Positions 1 to 6,928 of a stretch of 64,000 nucleotides of DNA are shown piece by piece; the stretch's first letter is position 1, and each line of letters starts with the position of its first letter. A program made the position numbers and the translations under genes. The notes under the pieces are model-generated. The model had not been told where the DNA came from. It ran no database searches and saw only the letters and a list, made by a program, of their open reading frames with translations. Source of the DNA: Psychrobacter sp. NG25 (GTDB taxonomy: Bacteria > Pseudomonadota > Gammaproteobacteria > Pseudomonadales > Moraxellaceae); the NCBI RefSeq assembly GCF_015234355.1, contig NZ_JADGMV010000006.1:1-64000 (forward strand). Direction: 5' to 3'.

Positions 1-90
1 CTGCCTTATGCGTTTTTCTGTTATTTGTCGTTACTATTAACGCTGCTCTTTGGCTTTACGGGAGTGACTATTAGTCGTCGTTTGGATTAG
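1..90 (+). CDS. C-terminal end of an unidentified membrane protein (partial)
   Basis: An open frame enters from the left edge and stops at TAG 88-90, giving the last 29 residues of a protein. The peptide is a single hydrophobic helix (about residues 3-22 of the fragment) followed by a short basic tail ending RRLD, as in the last transmembrane helix of a transporter. The family cannot be named from this fragment. A strong rho-independent terminator follows at 173-211, consistent with this being the last gene of its transcript. Confidence 0.5.
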   Translation: MPYAFFCYLSLLLTLLFGFTGVTISRRLD

Positions 91-147
91 GCATGCCATT
101 ATTGAATAAAAATCATTCTCTAAATGAAAGTATTTCATTTCTGGCAT

Positions 148-229
148 TTATCTAATCCTAAGACCAAAATAGAAAGCGCCTCCCAACAATCAGTTGGGTG
201 GCGCTTTTTTTATAGGGGTTGAGATGCTG
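148..229. repeat. Left copy of a terminator-containing direct repeat
   Basis: About 80 bp here, including the terminator at 173-211, recurs in the same orientation at 4190-4275 with only a few substitutions. Both copies share the lead-in TCCTAA-ACCAAAATA, the stem-loop with loop AATCA, and a trailing GTTGAGAT motif. The two copies bracket the IS630 element and the roadblock/BLUF/GTPase cassette. Confidence 0.75.
173..211 (+). terminator. Rho-independent terminator after the left-edge gene
   Basis: AAAGCGCC-TCCCAAC, loop AATCA, GTTGGGT-GGCGCTTT, then a run of T. The stem is long and GC-rich with one imperfect position. It sits 80 bp after the stop codon at 90. Confidence 0.85.
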
Positions 230-421
230 ATATCAAAATTTGAAAAATAAACATGAGTCCTAACTACTACACTTGAAAGATAATATTCAATAAAGTGAAT
301 AAATTAAGTAGTCTGATTAAAAGGGGAGTAAAGAAGGAGAATAAGAAAACAAAATCTACTTATAGTCGAATCCATATAAATCCGCTACATATTCATTCTC
401 GCTAACCATAATAATATATAG

Positions 422-970
422 TCAATCCAAGATAAAAGAAGTACAACCCATATCATGAAACAGTTTAGGTAAATTATTCTCCATCCAACCTTGTCGTAGG
501 AACTTCACTTGAGCCCACTTTCTTTCGATGGGATTCAGATCAGGGCTATAGGGTGGTAGAAATAACAAACGGTGACCATGCCTGTTAAGCAATTTTTGAA
601 CGCGTTTGTGAAAGCTAGCATTATCCATCACAATCACGCATTTGGTCTTAAGGCTTGGAATAAGGGTATATTTACACCAGTCATAGAATACATCTCCGTT
701 GATGTTTTTCTCAAAGTAATCAAGGGCAAATAGCATTTTTTCATACAGAGCACCGATGACATTGGTACGTTTGTTAGCTTGCCAATTGTAGCTATCGATA
801 CAAGGTTTACCTATCGGTGCATAGCCATAAGGACGAATAGTTTCAGCTTCAAAGCCACTCTCATCCATATAGACAATGGGATAGCCTTGTTGCTTAAAAT
901 GCTCAAGCTTATTCTGATATATCGCTCTTTTTATTGGACACGCTTTTGGATGTACTAAGGTCTTTTTTTT
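422..970 (-). CDS. IS630-family transposase, catalytic (DDE) part
   Basis: This is the second reading frame of the insertion sequence. The ATG-initiated part is 422-868 (148 residues), but coding similarity continues upstream in the same frame to the A-run at 963-970, adding KTLVHPKACPIKRAIYQNKL and a segment ending YMDESGF. The three catalytic acids are visible: Asp in YMDESG, Asp in VIVMDNASFHK, and Glu in LPPYSPDLNPIE. The domain is the RNase H-like DDE superfamily endonuclease that cuts and joins transposon ends. It probably needs fusion to the upstream DNA-binding frame through slippage at the A8 tract. The active-site residues look intact. Confidence 0.85.
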   Translation of the reverse strand, partial: KKKTLVHPKACPIKRAIYQNKLEHFKQQGYPIVYMDESGFEAETIRPYGYAPIGKPCIDSYNWQANKRTNVIGALYEKMLFALDYFEKNINGDVFYDWCKYTLIPSLKTKCVIVMDNASFHKRVQKLLNRHGHRLLFLPPYSPDLNPIERKWAQVKFLRQGWMENNLPKLFHDMGCTSFILD

Positions 971-1262
971 GGCTGATATTTAATCTTTTTAAGGCATAGC
1001 CAATACCTGATTTACTACAGTTTAAACGACGAGCTCGCTCATACAAATAGTCATCTGGGTATTGATTAACGTCTTTTAGAAGGGCTTTATTGGGTATACT
1101 GGTTGGCGCTTTGACTCTAGTCGTTTGGATGCTTGGGTCTATAAGCCAGCGCTGTAGTGTACTCTTGCTGATATTGTAAAGAGTACAGGCCTGACGGATG
1201 CTCATGTCTTTTTGCTTAATGTTTTTGATAACTTGTGCTCGAAAATCTGCTGAGTAGGTCAT
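909..1262 (-). CDS. IS630-family transposase, N-terminal DNA-binding part
   Basis: 117 residues with two helix-turn-helix-like segments. The first (about 15-40) contains DMSIRQACTLYNISKSTLQRW; the second contains the YERARRLNCSKSGIGYALKRL pattern typical of IS630 N-terminal domains, which bind the terminal repeats. The frame runs past an A8 tract (963-970) and stops soon after at TAA. Removing one A, or shifting the reading frame by +1, joins it exactly to the DDE frame. This is either programmed slippage or a single-base inactivating indel; the sequence cannot tell which. Confidence 0.85.
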   Translation of the reverse strand: MTYSADFRAQVIKNIKQKDMSIRQACTLYNISKSTLQRWLIDPSIQTTRVKAPTSIPNKALLKDVNQYPDDYLYERARRLNCSKSGIGYALKRLNISQKKDLSTSKSVSNKKSDISE

Positions 1263-1756
1263 CTTTTATATTTCACTTTGCTTGGTTTAAAAGTATTGTA
1301 CCTTTTCTATTTTGGACTGACTATATAACTTGGACTCGGTTTCCTTGTATCGAAATTATTTGTATTCAAGTGCACATTAAAAACAAAAAATCATGAGATA
1401 TTGCAATAACAAAACAATTTTATTATGAATACAATTGTTTAGATAGTAATAGTAATAATGATTACCTTTTATATTTGAAATATTACTTATATTAGACTTT
1501 CTACAAAAGCAACACTTTAAGGATTTTTGCTAATAGTCATTATAAAGTTTAGCAATTATTGATCTAAGAGAAATATGAAATACATCGTTATCTTTCCATT
1601 TATTGAAGTTAGATAATTAAGTAAATCAAAATATTAATTAAGGTAGTATCGGAATACAAAGGTGTAAGGTCTTTTAAATTTTACTTTTCCTACCCAGTGG
1701 CAGTTATTTGGTTATGAGTGGTTAGCTGACTGTGATTTTCTTCCTACCATATAGAG

Positions 1757-1762
1757 TATAAT
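1757..1762 (+). promoter_or_regulatory. Candidate -10 box for the roadblock cassette
   Basis: TATAAT matches the sigma-70 -10 consensus exactly, about 150 bp before the first cassette gene. No good -35 element lies 16-18 bp upstream, so the call is weak in this AT-rich stretch. Confidence 0.3.
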
Positions 1763-1837
1763 AGAATCTACCAAGTGATATTAGTTTTCTTAATAAATGC
1801 AGTATATTATTTGTAATAAGAAACATACTTAGTTATT

Positions 1838-1860
1838 GATGTTCTATTGTCATGAACATC
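1838..1860. promoter_or_regulatory. Perfect inverted repeat, possible operator
   Basis: GATGTTC, 9-bp spacer, GAACATC: a perfect 7-bp dyad 54-76 bp upstream of the start codon at 1914. Its size and spacing fit a homodimeric repressor or activator site. No cognate regulator is recognisable nearby. Confidence 0.35.
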
Positions 1861-1913
1861 TCACGATTTTAGTTTTACTTTACTGAACCATAACCGAATG
1901 AATAGGGAAGAAT

Positions 1914-2273
1914 ATGTCAAATATTAATGAGTCTTTACAAGAGTTGATGAGCCTTGATGGCGCTATGGGTGGCTGTATTGTCGACTATATGTCAGGCATG
2001 GTACTGGGTATGACTGGTGGCGGTGTTGATCTGGAGCTTGCAGCAGCAGGTAACTCTCAAGTGGTAAAAGCGAAAGTCGCTACGATGAAGTCACTTGATA
2101 TCAAAGGTGAGATTGATGACATATTAATTACATTAGAGTCACAACTACACATTATCCGTCCTGCTGCCAAGCACGAAGATTTGTTTATCTATTTGGTACT
2201 AGACAAGTCAAAAGCCAACCTTGCACTCGCACGTCGTAAAGTACAATCAGTAGAAAAAAATCTAGAAATATAA
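1914..2273 (+). CDS. Roadblock/LC7 domain protein (MglB-like), first of the cassette
   Basis: 119 residues, the length of a stand-alone roadblock/LC7 domain. It reads as a regulator of a small Ras-like GTPase, the role MglB plays for MglA (GTPase activation). The N-terminal helix (ESLQELMSLDGAMGGCIVDY), the SGMVLGM strand pair, the central helix and the late IRPA-LFIYLVLD strands follow the family pattern. The start has an AGGGAAG ribosome site. It is separated from the BLUF gene by 180 bp holding two strong hairpins (2318-2393), so its expression may be uncoupled from the genes downstream. Family call is good; GTPase partnership is inferred from the neighbour at 3187. Confidence 0.8.
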   Translation: MSNINESLQELMSLDGAMGGCIVDYMSGMVLGMTGGGVDLELAAAGNSQVVKAKVATMKSLDIKGEIDDILITLESQLHIIRPAAKHEDLFIYLVLDKSKANLALARRKVQSVEKNLEI

Positions 2274-2317
2274 TTTGGTTGGTGAAATTTAAGCCAAAGA
2301 ATAGTTTGCTGAAACAC

Positions 2318-2393
2318 TCTTGTTGCTTTTGTTTTATTAAAAGGCATGAGCAACAAGATTATATTCGTTATGTAATCGTCTTACATAACGAAT
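2318..2393 (+). promoter_or_regulatory. Tandem hairpins between roadblock and BLUF genes
   Basis: Two perfect inverted repeats lie back to back. The first is TCTTGTTGCT (2318-2327) with AGCAACAAGA (2349-2358). The second is ATTCGTTATGTAA (2363-2375), loop TCGTC, TTACATAACGAAT (2381-2393). Neither is followed by a T-run, so they look more like an mRNA processing or attenuation structure, or a protein-binding dyad, than a plain terminator. Confidence 0.55.
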
Positions 2394-2453
2394 GTGATCT
2401 CTATATACAACGATGATTTCACTGGTCTGGATGTCTTATTAAATGGTGGCAAA

Positions 2454-3182
2454 ATGAAATGTATTGCATACGTCAGTAAAGCGCCAGTTCGTGATTATAG
2501 TGTTCGTATGCCTACTGGGTTATCAGAGATTATTAGTGCCTCTCGTGAGCATAACCCAAAGTCGCAAATTACTGGTATCATCTCTTATCGTGAAGGTCAG
2601 TATTTTCAAGTGTTAGAAGGCCCGCATCTTGAAGTAGACAAACTAATGGCTAAGATAGCTGCCGATCCTAGACACGAAGATATTTGGGTTTTTTTGAACG
2701 TACGCGTTGCTCAGCGTAGTTTTCCCAATTGGGGCGTTAACATATTTGACTTCGTTGACCAAGGCTCCCTTTTTGATGTGTTCGTTGAAAAAAATGGCTT
2801 TACTTTAAGCAACTTTGATGAATATCAAAGAAGTCGTATTAAGCCTTTTATCGATATCGAAAAATCTGACACAGTTCCTGATACATACTATCAAGGTAAG
2901 AACTTGAGATTATTGGCTTGGCCTGATCTGAATAATGAAAGTAATCCTCAAATGATTATGAGTCTGTGTATCAAGTTGACCAAAAAACATTATCCGTTTG
3001 ATTTGTTGGTGGATAGTGGCGAATTTGGTACACCTCAGCAAGTCACACAAATTGTCAAAGAGTTTGAACGATCAGGCATATTAAGCGTCACAGAAGCACA
3101 ACCATTGGTAGAGACAATGGTCAGTGAGAAAAAGCCTAATAAATTTTATGGTGCGATCAAAAAATTCTTAGGAATGAGGTAA
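2454..3182 (+). CDS. BLUF-domain blue-light sensor with C-terminal winged-helix-like region
   Basis: Residues 1-95 form a BLUF (FAD-binding blue-light) domain. The flavin-contacting residues are in place by spacing: Tyr6 in AYVS, Asn34 in REHN, Gln52 in YFQVLEG and Trp93 in FPNW. The Asn-Gln interval (18) and Gln-Trp interval (41) equal those in AppA. The Met usually two residues after Trp is Val95. Residues about 150-235 form a second region (AWPDL, then an [13 protein letters not shown] helix-turn pattern) reminiscent of the winged-helix segment in GTPase-switch partners, but this is not a firm match. The frame is open from GTG 2394; ATG 2454 is preferred because BLUF proteins begin just before this strand and GGTGG precedes it. 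It ends 4 bp before the GTPase gene. Confidence 0.85.
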   Translation: MKCIAYVSKAPVRDYSVRMPTGLSEIISASREHNPKSQITGIISYREGQYFQVLEGPHLEVDKLMAKIAADPRHEDIWVFLNVRVAQRSFPNWGVNIFDFVDQGSLFDVFVEKNGFTLSNFDEYQRSRIKPFIDIEKSDTVPDTYYQGKNLRLLAWPDLNNESNPQMIMSLCIKLTKKHYPFDLLVDSGEFGTPQQVTQIVKEFERSGILSVTEAQPLVETMVSEKKPNKFYGAIKKFLGMR

Positions 3183-3186
3183 AAAA

Positions 3187-3720
3187 TTGAACTATCAGAA
3201 GCTAGCTATCATTGGTGAAGTGGGCGCCGGAAAAACTCAATTGGTCAAAACACTAAGTGAGATCAGCCCTATCGAGACAGAAGCGAAGTCTAGTATCGAT
3301 ATCGGTAAAGAGTACACCACAGTTGGCATTGATTACGGACGGATCACTCTGTCGGATGACATGGCTTTAGGTATCTATGGCGTGCCAGGACAAGAGCGTT
3401 TTTCCTTTTTATGGGAATTCGTCAACCAGTCATTATGGGGATTACTCATTTTGATTCGGTATGGTGAAACCCCTGATTATGCCAATATGGATAAACTGCT
3501 CACCTTCTTCGAACCAGAAAAAAACGAGACCACTTGTATTATTGGTATCACCCATTGTGAAGATGCTGATAAAGAGAGTCTGTTGGCACTGGGTCGAGAA
3601 ATCAGAATCATGTTGATGCAGCATAATGTGGTGGCTCCCGTGATCAATACTGATCCTAGAAGTAGAGAGTCCGCTGTGTCTCTTTTATCATTATTCAATA
3701 CTCTTAATAACCAAGACTGA
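3187..3720 (+). CDS. Small Ras-like GTPase (COG2229/MglA-like)
   Basis: 177 residues starting from TTG 3187, 4 bp after the BLUF stop. P-loop GEVGAGKT at 10-17; switch I TTVGIDYG at 44-51; G3 region GVPGQERF at 65-72; base-recognition region ITHCED at 121-126. The missing Asp of DxxG (Gly65 here) and the TH-x-x replacement of NKxD depart from classical Ras but recall the COG2229 family used in bacterial polarity (MglA) and Streptomyces conservon (CvnD) switches. It lies between the BLUF sensor and a second roadblock gene, with the stop overlapping the next start (TGATG), so translation is probably coupled. Likely a cytoplasmic nucleotide-dependent switch; the output is unknown. Confidence 0.85.
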   Translation: MNYQKLAIIGEVGAGKTQLVKTLSEISPIETEAKSSIDIGKEYTTVGIDYGRITLSDDMALGIYGVPGQERFSFLWEFVNQSLWGLLILIRYGETPDYANMDKLLTFFEPEKNETTCIIGITHCEDADKESLLALGREIRIMLMQHNVVAPVINTDPRSRESAVSLLSLFNTLNNQD

Positions 3721-4133
3721 TGTTAGGTATGACTATGCCAAATGAAAAATCACCAGCTAAACTAGCGCTGTTAAGCCACATTAAGGCTTTGTGTGACGCT
3801 AATAGAGAAATTATATTGGTCAGCCTATGTACCACAGATGGCTTTCCTATCAGCTGCTTCTCAGTCAGCGAGCTTAGTAACCAAGCGGATAAGTTTGCAG
3901 CGATGAGCAGCACACTATCCTCACTAAGCGATTCGTCTGCAAAGCAAATGAAGCAAGGTCAATGCAATATTGCGATTGTCGAAGCCACTTCTGGCAATAT
4001 ACTGTTTGTCAAAACAGACTATATTGGTAAGCCTTGTGTATTAACAGTGGTTGCTCATAATAAGATGGCATTAGCTGAAGCACGATATAAGACCAAGAAA
4101 CTGATTGGGGAAATCTCTGCTATTAGAGAGTAG
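3720..4133 (+). CDS. Second roadblock/LC7 domain protein
   Basis: 137 residues with the roadblock pattern: ILVSLCTTDGFPISCFS strands, the FAAMSSTLSSLSDSSAKQM helix, then NIAIVEATSGNILFVKT and a C-terminal helix. The DGFPI and AAMSSTLSSL signatures are closer to the dynein-LC7/CvnB type than to the first roadblock gene, so the two paralogues are not recent duplicates. The start overlaps the GTPase stop by one base; ATG 3729 and 3735 are alternatives. A terminator at 4213-4256 closes the unit. Probably acts with the GTPase as effector, GAP or scaffold. Confidence 0.82.
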   Translation: MLGMTMPNEKSPAKLALLSHIKALCDANREIILVSLCTTDGFPISCFSVSELSNQADKFAAMSSTLSSLSDSSAKQMKQGQCNIAIVEATSGNILFVKTDYIGKPCVLTVVAHNKMALAEARYKTKKLIGEISAIRE

Positions 4134-4189
4134 GGTGCTTTGTCCTTGAAGACAGATGCAGTCGCATAGCTATTATAGCTACTCTGGTG

Positions 4190-4275
4190 TTTATCGAATC
4201 CTAATACCAAAATAAAAAGCGCCACTCAACAATCAGTTGGGTGGCGCTTTTTTTATAGCTTTAGACGTTGAGATT
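4190..4275. repeat. Right copy of the terminator-containing direct repeat
   Basis: Matches 148-229 over about 80 bp in the same orientation, including ATCC-TAA-ACCAAAATA, the whole stem-loop and the GTTGAGAT tail. The pair encloses about 4 kb. Confidence 0.75.
4213..4256 (+). terminator. Rho-independent terminator after the roadblock cassette
   Basis: AAAAAGCGCCACTCAAC, loop AATCA, GTTGGGTGGCGCTTTTTTT. Serves the cassette and probably also the convergent DUF962 gene. Nearly identical to the terminator at 173-211. Confidence 0.85.
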
Positions 4276-4292
4276 GAAAATTATGAATTGCG

Positions 4293-4739
4293 CTAGCTAT
4301 TCTTACGTTGCATCAGACTATTGGCGACCCATGCTGGCCCAATTAATAAAAACTGTAAGTCTTTAAAGAATGATGGCTTCTCTCCTTCGATTTTATGACC
4401 GATAAACTGGCCAATCCAAGCGACGATGAAGATACCCGCCCACACTTTAAACCCCCACGGTAAGAACGCCATAACAGACAAGCAAATTAAGATAAATATG
4501 CCCATTGCTAAAAATAGCGGCGTGGATAAGCGTATGTAGAACAATAATACCAAGGCACTAAGTACCAAGGTAAACCATACAGATAGCGACATTCCGACGC
4601 CTAGCAGACTGACAAATATAGTAGGGACACATAACCAATGGATTTTTTTATTGACCAGATTTTGATGACTAATAGAGTACTCGCTGAGCCACTGCTCAAG
4701 TGTGCGTTTCGACATTCTCTGCTGCTTAACACGAGCCAT
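4293..4739 (-). CDS. DUF962 / Mpo1-like integral membrane protein
   Basis: 148 residues of the DUF962 (YGL010w/Mpo1) family; yeast Mpo1 is an iron-dependent dioxygenase of 2-hydroxy fatty acids. The N-terminal motif HQNLVNKKIHWLCVPTIF and the later WIGQFIGHKIEGEKPSFF carry the conserved histidines thought to bind metal. Four hydrophobic helices lie at about 32-50, 55-75, 77-95 and 97-115. The start has a perfect AAGGAGGT ribosome site. Monocistronic by its surroundings. The family call is good; activity in bacteria is uncertain. Confidence 0.8.
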   Translation of the reverse strand: MARVKQQRMSKRTLEQWLSEYSISHQNLVNKKIHWLCVPTIFVSLLGVGMSLSVWFTLVLSALVLLFYIRLSTPLFLAMGIFILICLSVMAFLPWGFKVWAGIFIVAWIGQFIGHKIEGEKPSFFKDLQFLLIGPAWVANSLMQRKNS

Positions 4740-5074
4740 ACCAACCTCCTTGTTAGTAATTAATAGGATGAATTGATACTGGCCACCAGTTCAGGTGCCA
4801 ATAACATTCGTAGTATCAGTTTTAGCACTAATTGTGCCAATCTACCATGCTATCCAATAGACGGCACAGTCAGAAATTATGATGCTATAGTCAAATCTAC
4901 TATAAATTCGATATGGTGTCAGCCTCGCTTAGTCTACTACTTGTAGAACTTTCATTCACCTTCCTTGTATCCAAATCATATTAAACCGACTCTAGTAACA
5001 TTGTACCCAACACAGCTGACCATATTCTTTTGCTCTTCATCTTAAATGTCTCAGTGTCAATTCAATGCTGAAAA
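4740..5074. other. Spacer with a degenerate 107-bp repeat
   Basis: 335 bp without a gene. It contains a diverged copy of the miniature repeat at 4886-4994; the rest shows nothing distinctive. Confidence 0.5.
4886..4994 (+). repeat. 107-bp miniature repeat, copy B (degenerate)
   Basis: Begins TATAGTCAAATCTACTATAAA, keeps GTCAGCCTCGCTT and CCTTCCTTGTATC at the expected spacing, and ends near CGACTCTA. Same orientation as copies A and D; about 109 bp. Confidence 0.6.
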
Positions 5075-5806
5075 CTAACTTTGTTCGCTACGATGCCATT
5101 CATAGAGACCGATAAAGGCATTTATTTGATAGATCATAGTTTGGATAGCAAAAATATAGTTACCAGACATTAAATTCACGATGAGCCAGACGAAATTCAC
5201 GACAATCCATAGCCACCAATTAAATGAATACCGCAAAATCATCGCGGCTTGTGCCGTAATTGACAGTACGAAGGCAATAACATTAATCCAAAAGAAAGAA
5301 ATAAACCCTAGAAACAGGCTGCTATCATCTTCTACCACTGCATAACCATAGCTCGCCAATAAGTCATTTACTGTAGGGAACAGTGCAAGCCCAACGATGA
5401 TGAAAGCAGCGGTAATCAACCAAACGGCTTTGTTAGCAGCCTTTGGTATCATGTCACCATCAGGATCAGTATGCTTTGACCAATAAAAAATACCGTAAAC
5501 ATGAGTGAAAAAGTTAAAGAGCGGCGCAAGCATTAAGCCCACTGCGCCAGACGTCGCTTGTACGATCACTTCGCCAGCGGTCGCTGCCATGCCTAAACCA
5601 TTACCCATGACGTTTTTTCGGAATGACAGCGAGACGACGCAGACCAAACCAACAAAAGACACGCCTAAATAAAACATATCGAGCGAGGTATGGTCTGTAG
5701 TGAGCCAAAAGCCTGTGGATAGGGCAATCACGCCACAAATGAACCAAGTGACAATCCATTGCATTGCCCATTTTCCGGTGATGTTATCTAATAGCTGAAT
5801 ACGCAT
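5075..5806 (-). CDS. pnuC: PnuC-family nicotinamide riboside transporter
   Basis: 243 residues, mostly hydrophobic, about seven transmembrane helices. The NWWLWIVVNFVWLIVNL segment and the GNYIFAIQTMIYQINAFIGLYEW ending match the PnuC family, which takes up nicotinamide riboside by facilitated diffusion; kinase phosphorylation traps it in the cell. It lies 63 bp downstream of nadR on the same strand, and NadR supplies exactly that kinase, so the pair forms a salvage unit feeding NAD synthesis. The substrate is inferred from this linkage. Confidence 0.88.
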   Translation of the reverse strand: MRIQLLDNITGKWAMQWIVTWFICGVIALSTGFWLTTDHTSLDMFYLGVSFVGLVCVVSLSFRKNVMGNGLGMAATAGEVIVQATSGAVGLMLAPLFNFFTHVYGIFYWSKHTDPDGDMIPKAANKAVWLITAAFIIVGLALFPTVNDLLASYGYAVVEDDSSLFLGFISFFWINVIAFVLSITAQAAMILRYSFNWWLWIVVNFVWLIVNLMSGNYIFAIQTMIYQINAFIGLYEWHRSEQS

Positions 5807-5869
5807 AAGGTTTCTTTCCTAAAATGAGTGTTGGTCGCCGCATAGTGATTGATGTTTTTATTCTCTATT

Positions 5870-6928
5870 TTACGGATTTTTACCGTAGATGTATTGATCA
5901 ATAAATAGCACCGCTTGCTGATAGCGGGCATCATAATCTGGCTCATCAATCGTATATGGCTCGATATGATGGCGCGCAAATATATCAACCAGTCGTTGTT
6001 CAAACCGCCCTCGTGCTTCAGGCGTGCCTAATGAGCGCATACCATCATCAATCCATGGCGTATTGTTATCCAACATAATTGTGTGGTCTAAACGAAACTC
6101 ATCGATACAAGCAGCCACAAACGGGTGCGTGCGATTTTCATATTCTTCACAGAATGCCTGTGTGGTGACAAAGTCTGTGTCAACGATGGTGATAGGGGCG
6201 GTAGCATTCGCTGTCGCCTCTCGGATAGCTTGAGCATGGTGTAGAGCAATTGGTCCATAGTCCTTATATTGCAGTCCAACTTCGCTACCACCCAAGTCCG
6301 TGCCGACATACAGTCGCCCCATTTCTAATGCAAAACTGGCACCATAATAATTAGCAAGCTTATGTATTAAGGTTGTTTTGCCTGAACTTTCACCACCAAC
6401 GATAGCAACGGTCTTGGTATAATCGCCACGAGCTTGTGGATGAATGGCTGACCAATGCGCTACCGGATCACGAGCAATTGCATAAGAGTCAAACTCACGC
6501 TGTAGCGGGGTAGTGACCACTTGTAAAAGCAGCTGGTCTTGTACATCATTTCGCGTGAGTGGATGGTCGTCAGCCATAAACAATACCGTCTCTGCTGATA
6601 GTGATAAGGCATCCATTAAACGTTGCAATTTGGTATTGCTAGCAGGCACATTGATAGTGACATCTTCATTAGCATTGTAGAGGTGCTCATGAAGCGGCAG
6701 CTCGATCTCGTGAGTCGTATGGATATGAATAAATGGTAAGTCAGCACAGGCCATCTGTAGCCAACGAGCTTTGTCTTGTAAAGTAATTGTGAAATTTGGA
6801 TGCGGTGATGGGTGTGCCATAATGACGATATGCAACGTCTTTGCCTGTCCTGCCGCATACAATATACTACGCATCTGTCCCAAATGTAGAGGTTCAAAAT
6901 GTCCAATCATTAAGCCCGTATCGTACAT
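5870..6928 (-). CDS. nadR: NadR-type NMN adenylyltransferase / ribosylnicotinamide kinase
   Basis: 352 residues with two catalytic domains. Residues 1-160 are the nucleotidyltransferase, with GHFEPLHLGQ near the N-terminus; the usual second His of HxGH is Gln here. Residues 170-352 are the kinase, with P-loop GGESSGKTT. It converts nicotinamide riboside to NMN and NMN to NAD. The N-terminal helix-turn-helix repressor domain of enteric NadR is absent, so this protein is enzymatic only. The start ATG follows AAGGATAACT. Upstream, an 11-bp unit (GCACAAATAAG) is repeated in tandem, duplicating an AAGG-like motif in front of the ribosome site. Confidence 0.9.
   Translation of the reverse strand: MYDTGLMIGHFEPLHLGQMRSILYAAGQAKTLHIVIMAHPSPHPNFTITLQDKARWLQMACADLPFIHIHTTHEIELPLHEHLYNANEDVTINVPASNTKLQRLMDALSLSAETVLFMADDHPLTRNDVQDQLLLQVVTTPLQREFDSYAIARDPVAHWSAIHPQARGDYTKTVAIVGGESSGKTTLIHKLANYYGASFALEMGRLYVGTDLGGSEVGLQYKDYGPIALHHAQAIREATANATAPITIVDTDFVTTQAFCEEYENRTHPFVAACIDEFRLDHTIMLDNNTPWIDDGMRSLGTPEARGRFEQRLVDIFARHHIEPYTIDEPDYDARYQQAVLFIDQYIYGKNP

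Larger units (their letters stand above)
417..1325 (-). mobile_element. IS630-family insertion sequence, about 0.9 kb
   Basis: Terminal inverted repeats of about 30 bp are visible. The left end begins TATAGTCAATCCAAGATAAA at 417; the right end, read inward on the minus strand from 1325, begins TATAGTCAGTCCAAAATAGA. The two agree at about 25 of 30 positions and both reach a GTACAA motif. Each end carries TA, as expected for the TA target of IS630/Tc1-mariner elements. Two overlapping reading frames on the minus strand encode the transposase. The element sits inside a copy of a short genomic repeat, so insertion disrupted no gene. Confidence 0.9.
361..1374 (+). repeat. 107-bp miniature inverted-repeat element, copy A, interrupted by IS630
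   Basis: Positions 361-420 plus about 1326-1374 rebuild a roughly 107-bp unit that matches the reverse complement of 11830-11936 along its whole length, including the shared CCATATAAATCCGCTACAT and CTCGCTAACCAT blocks and TTCCTTGTATCG. The IS630 element lies in the middle at a TA dinucleotide. This copy's right end has diverged (CAAGTGCA instead of CAACTATA). Confidence 0.75.
1375..1913. other. AT-rich spacer upstream of the roadblock cassette
   Basis: About 540 bp without a credible gene, very AT-rich. A perfect TATAAT occurs at 1757-1762 and a dyad at 1838-1860; both are plausible control sites for the cassette that starts at 1914. No convincing -35 box is seen at the right spacing. Confidence 0.5.
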
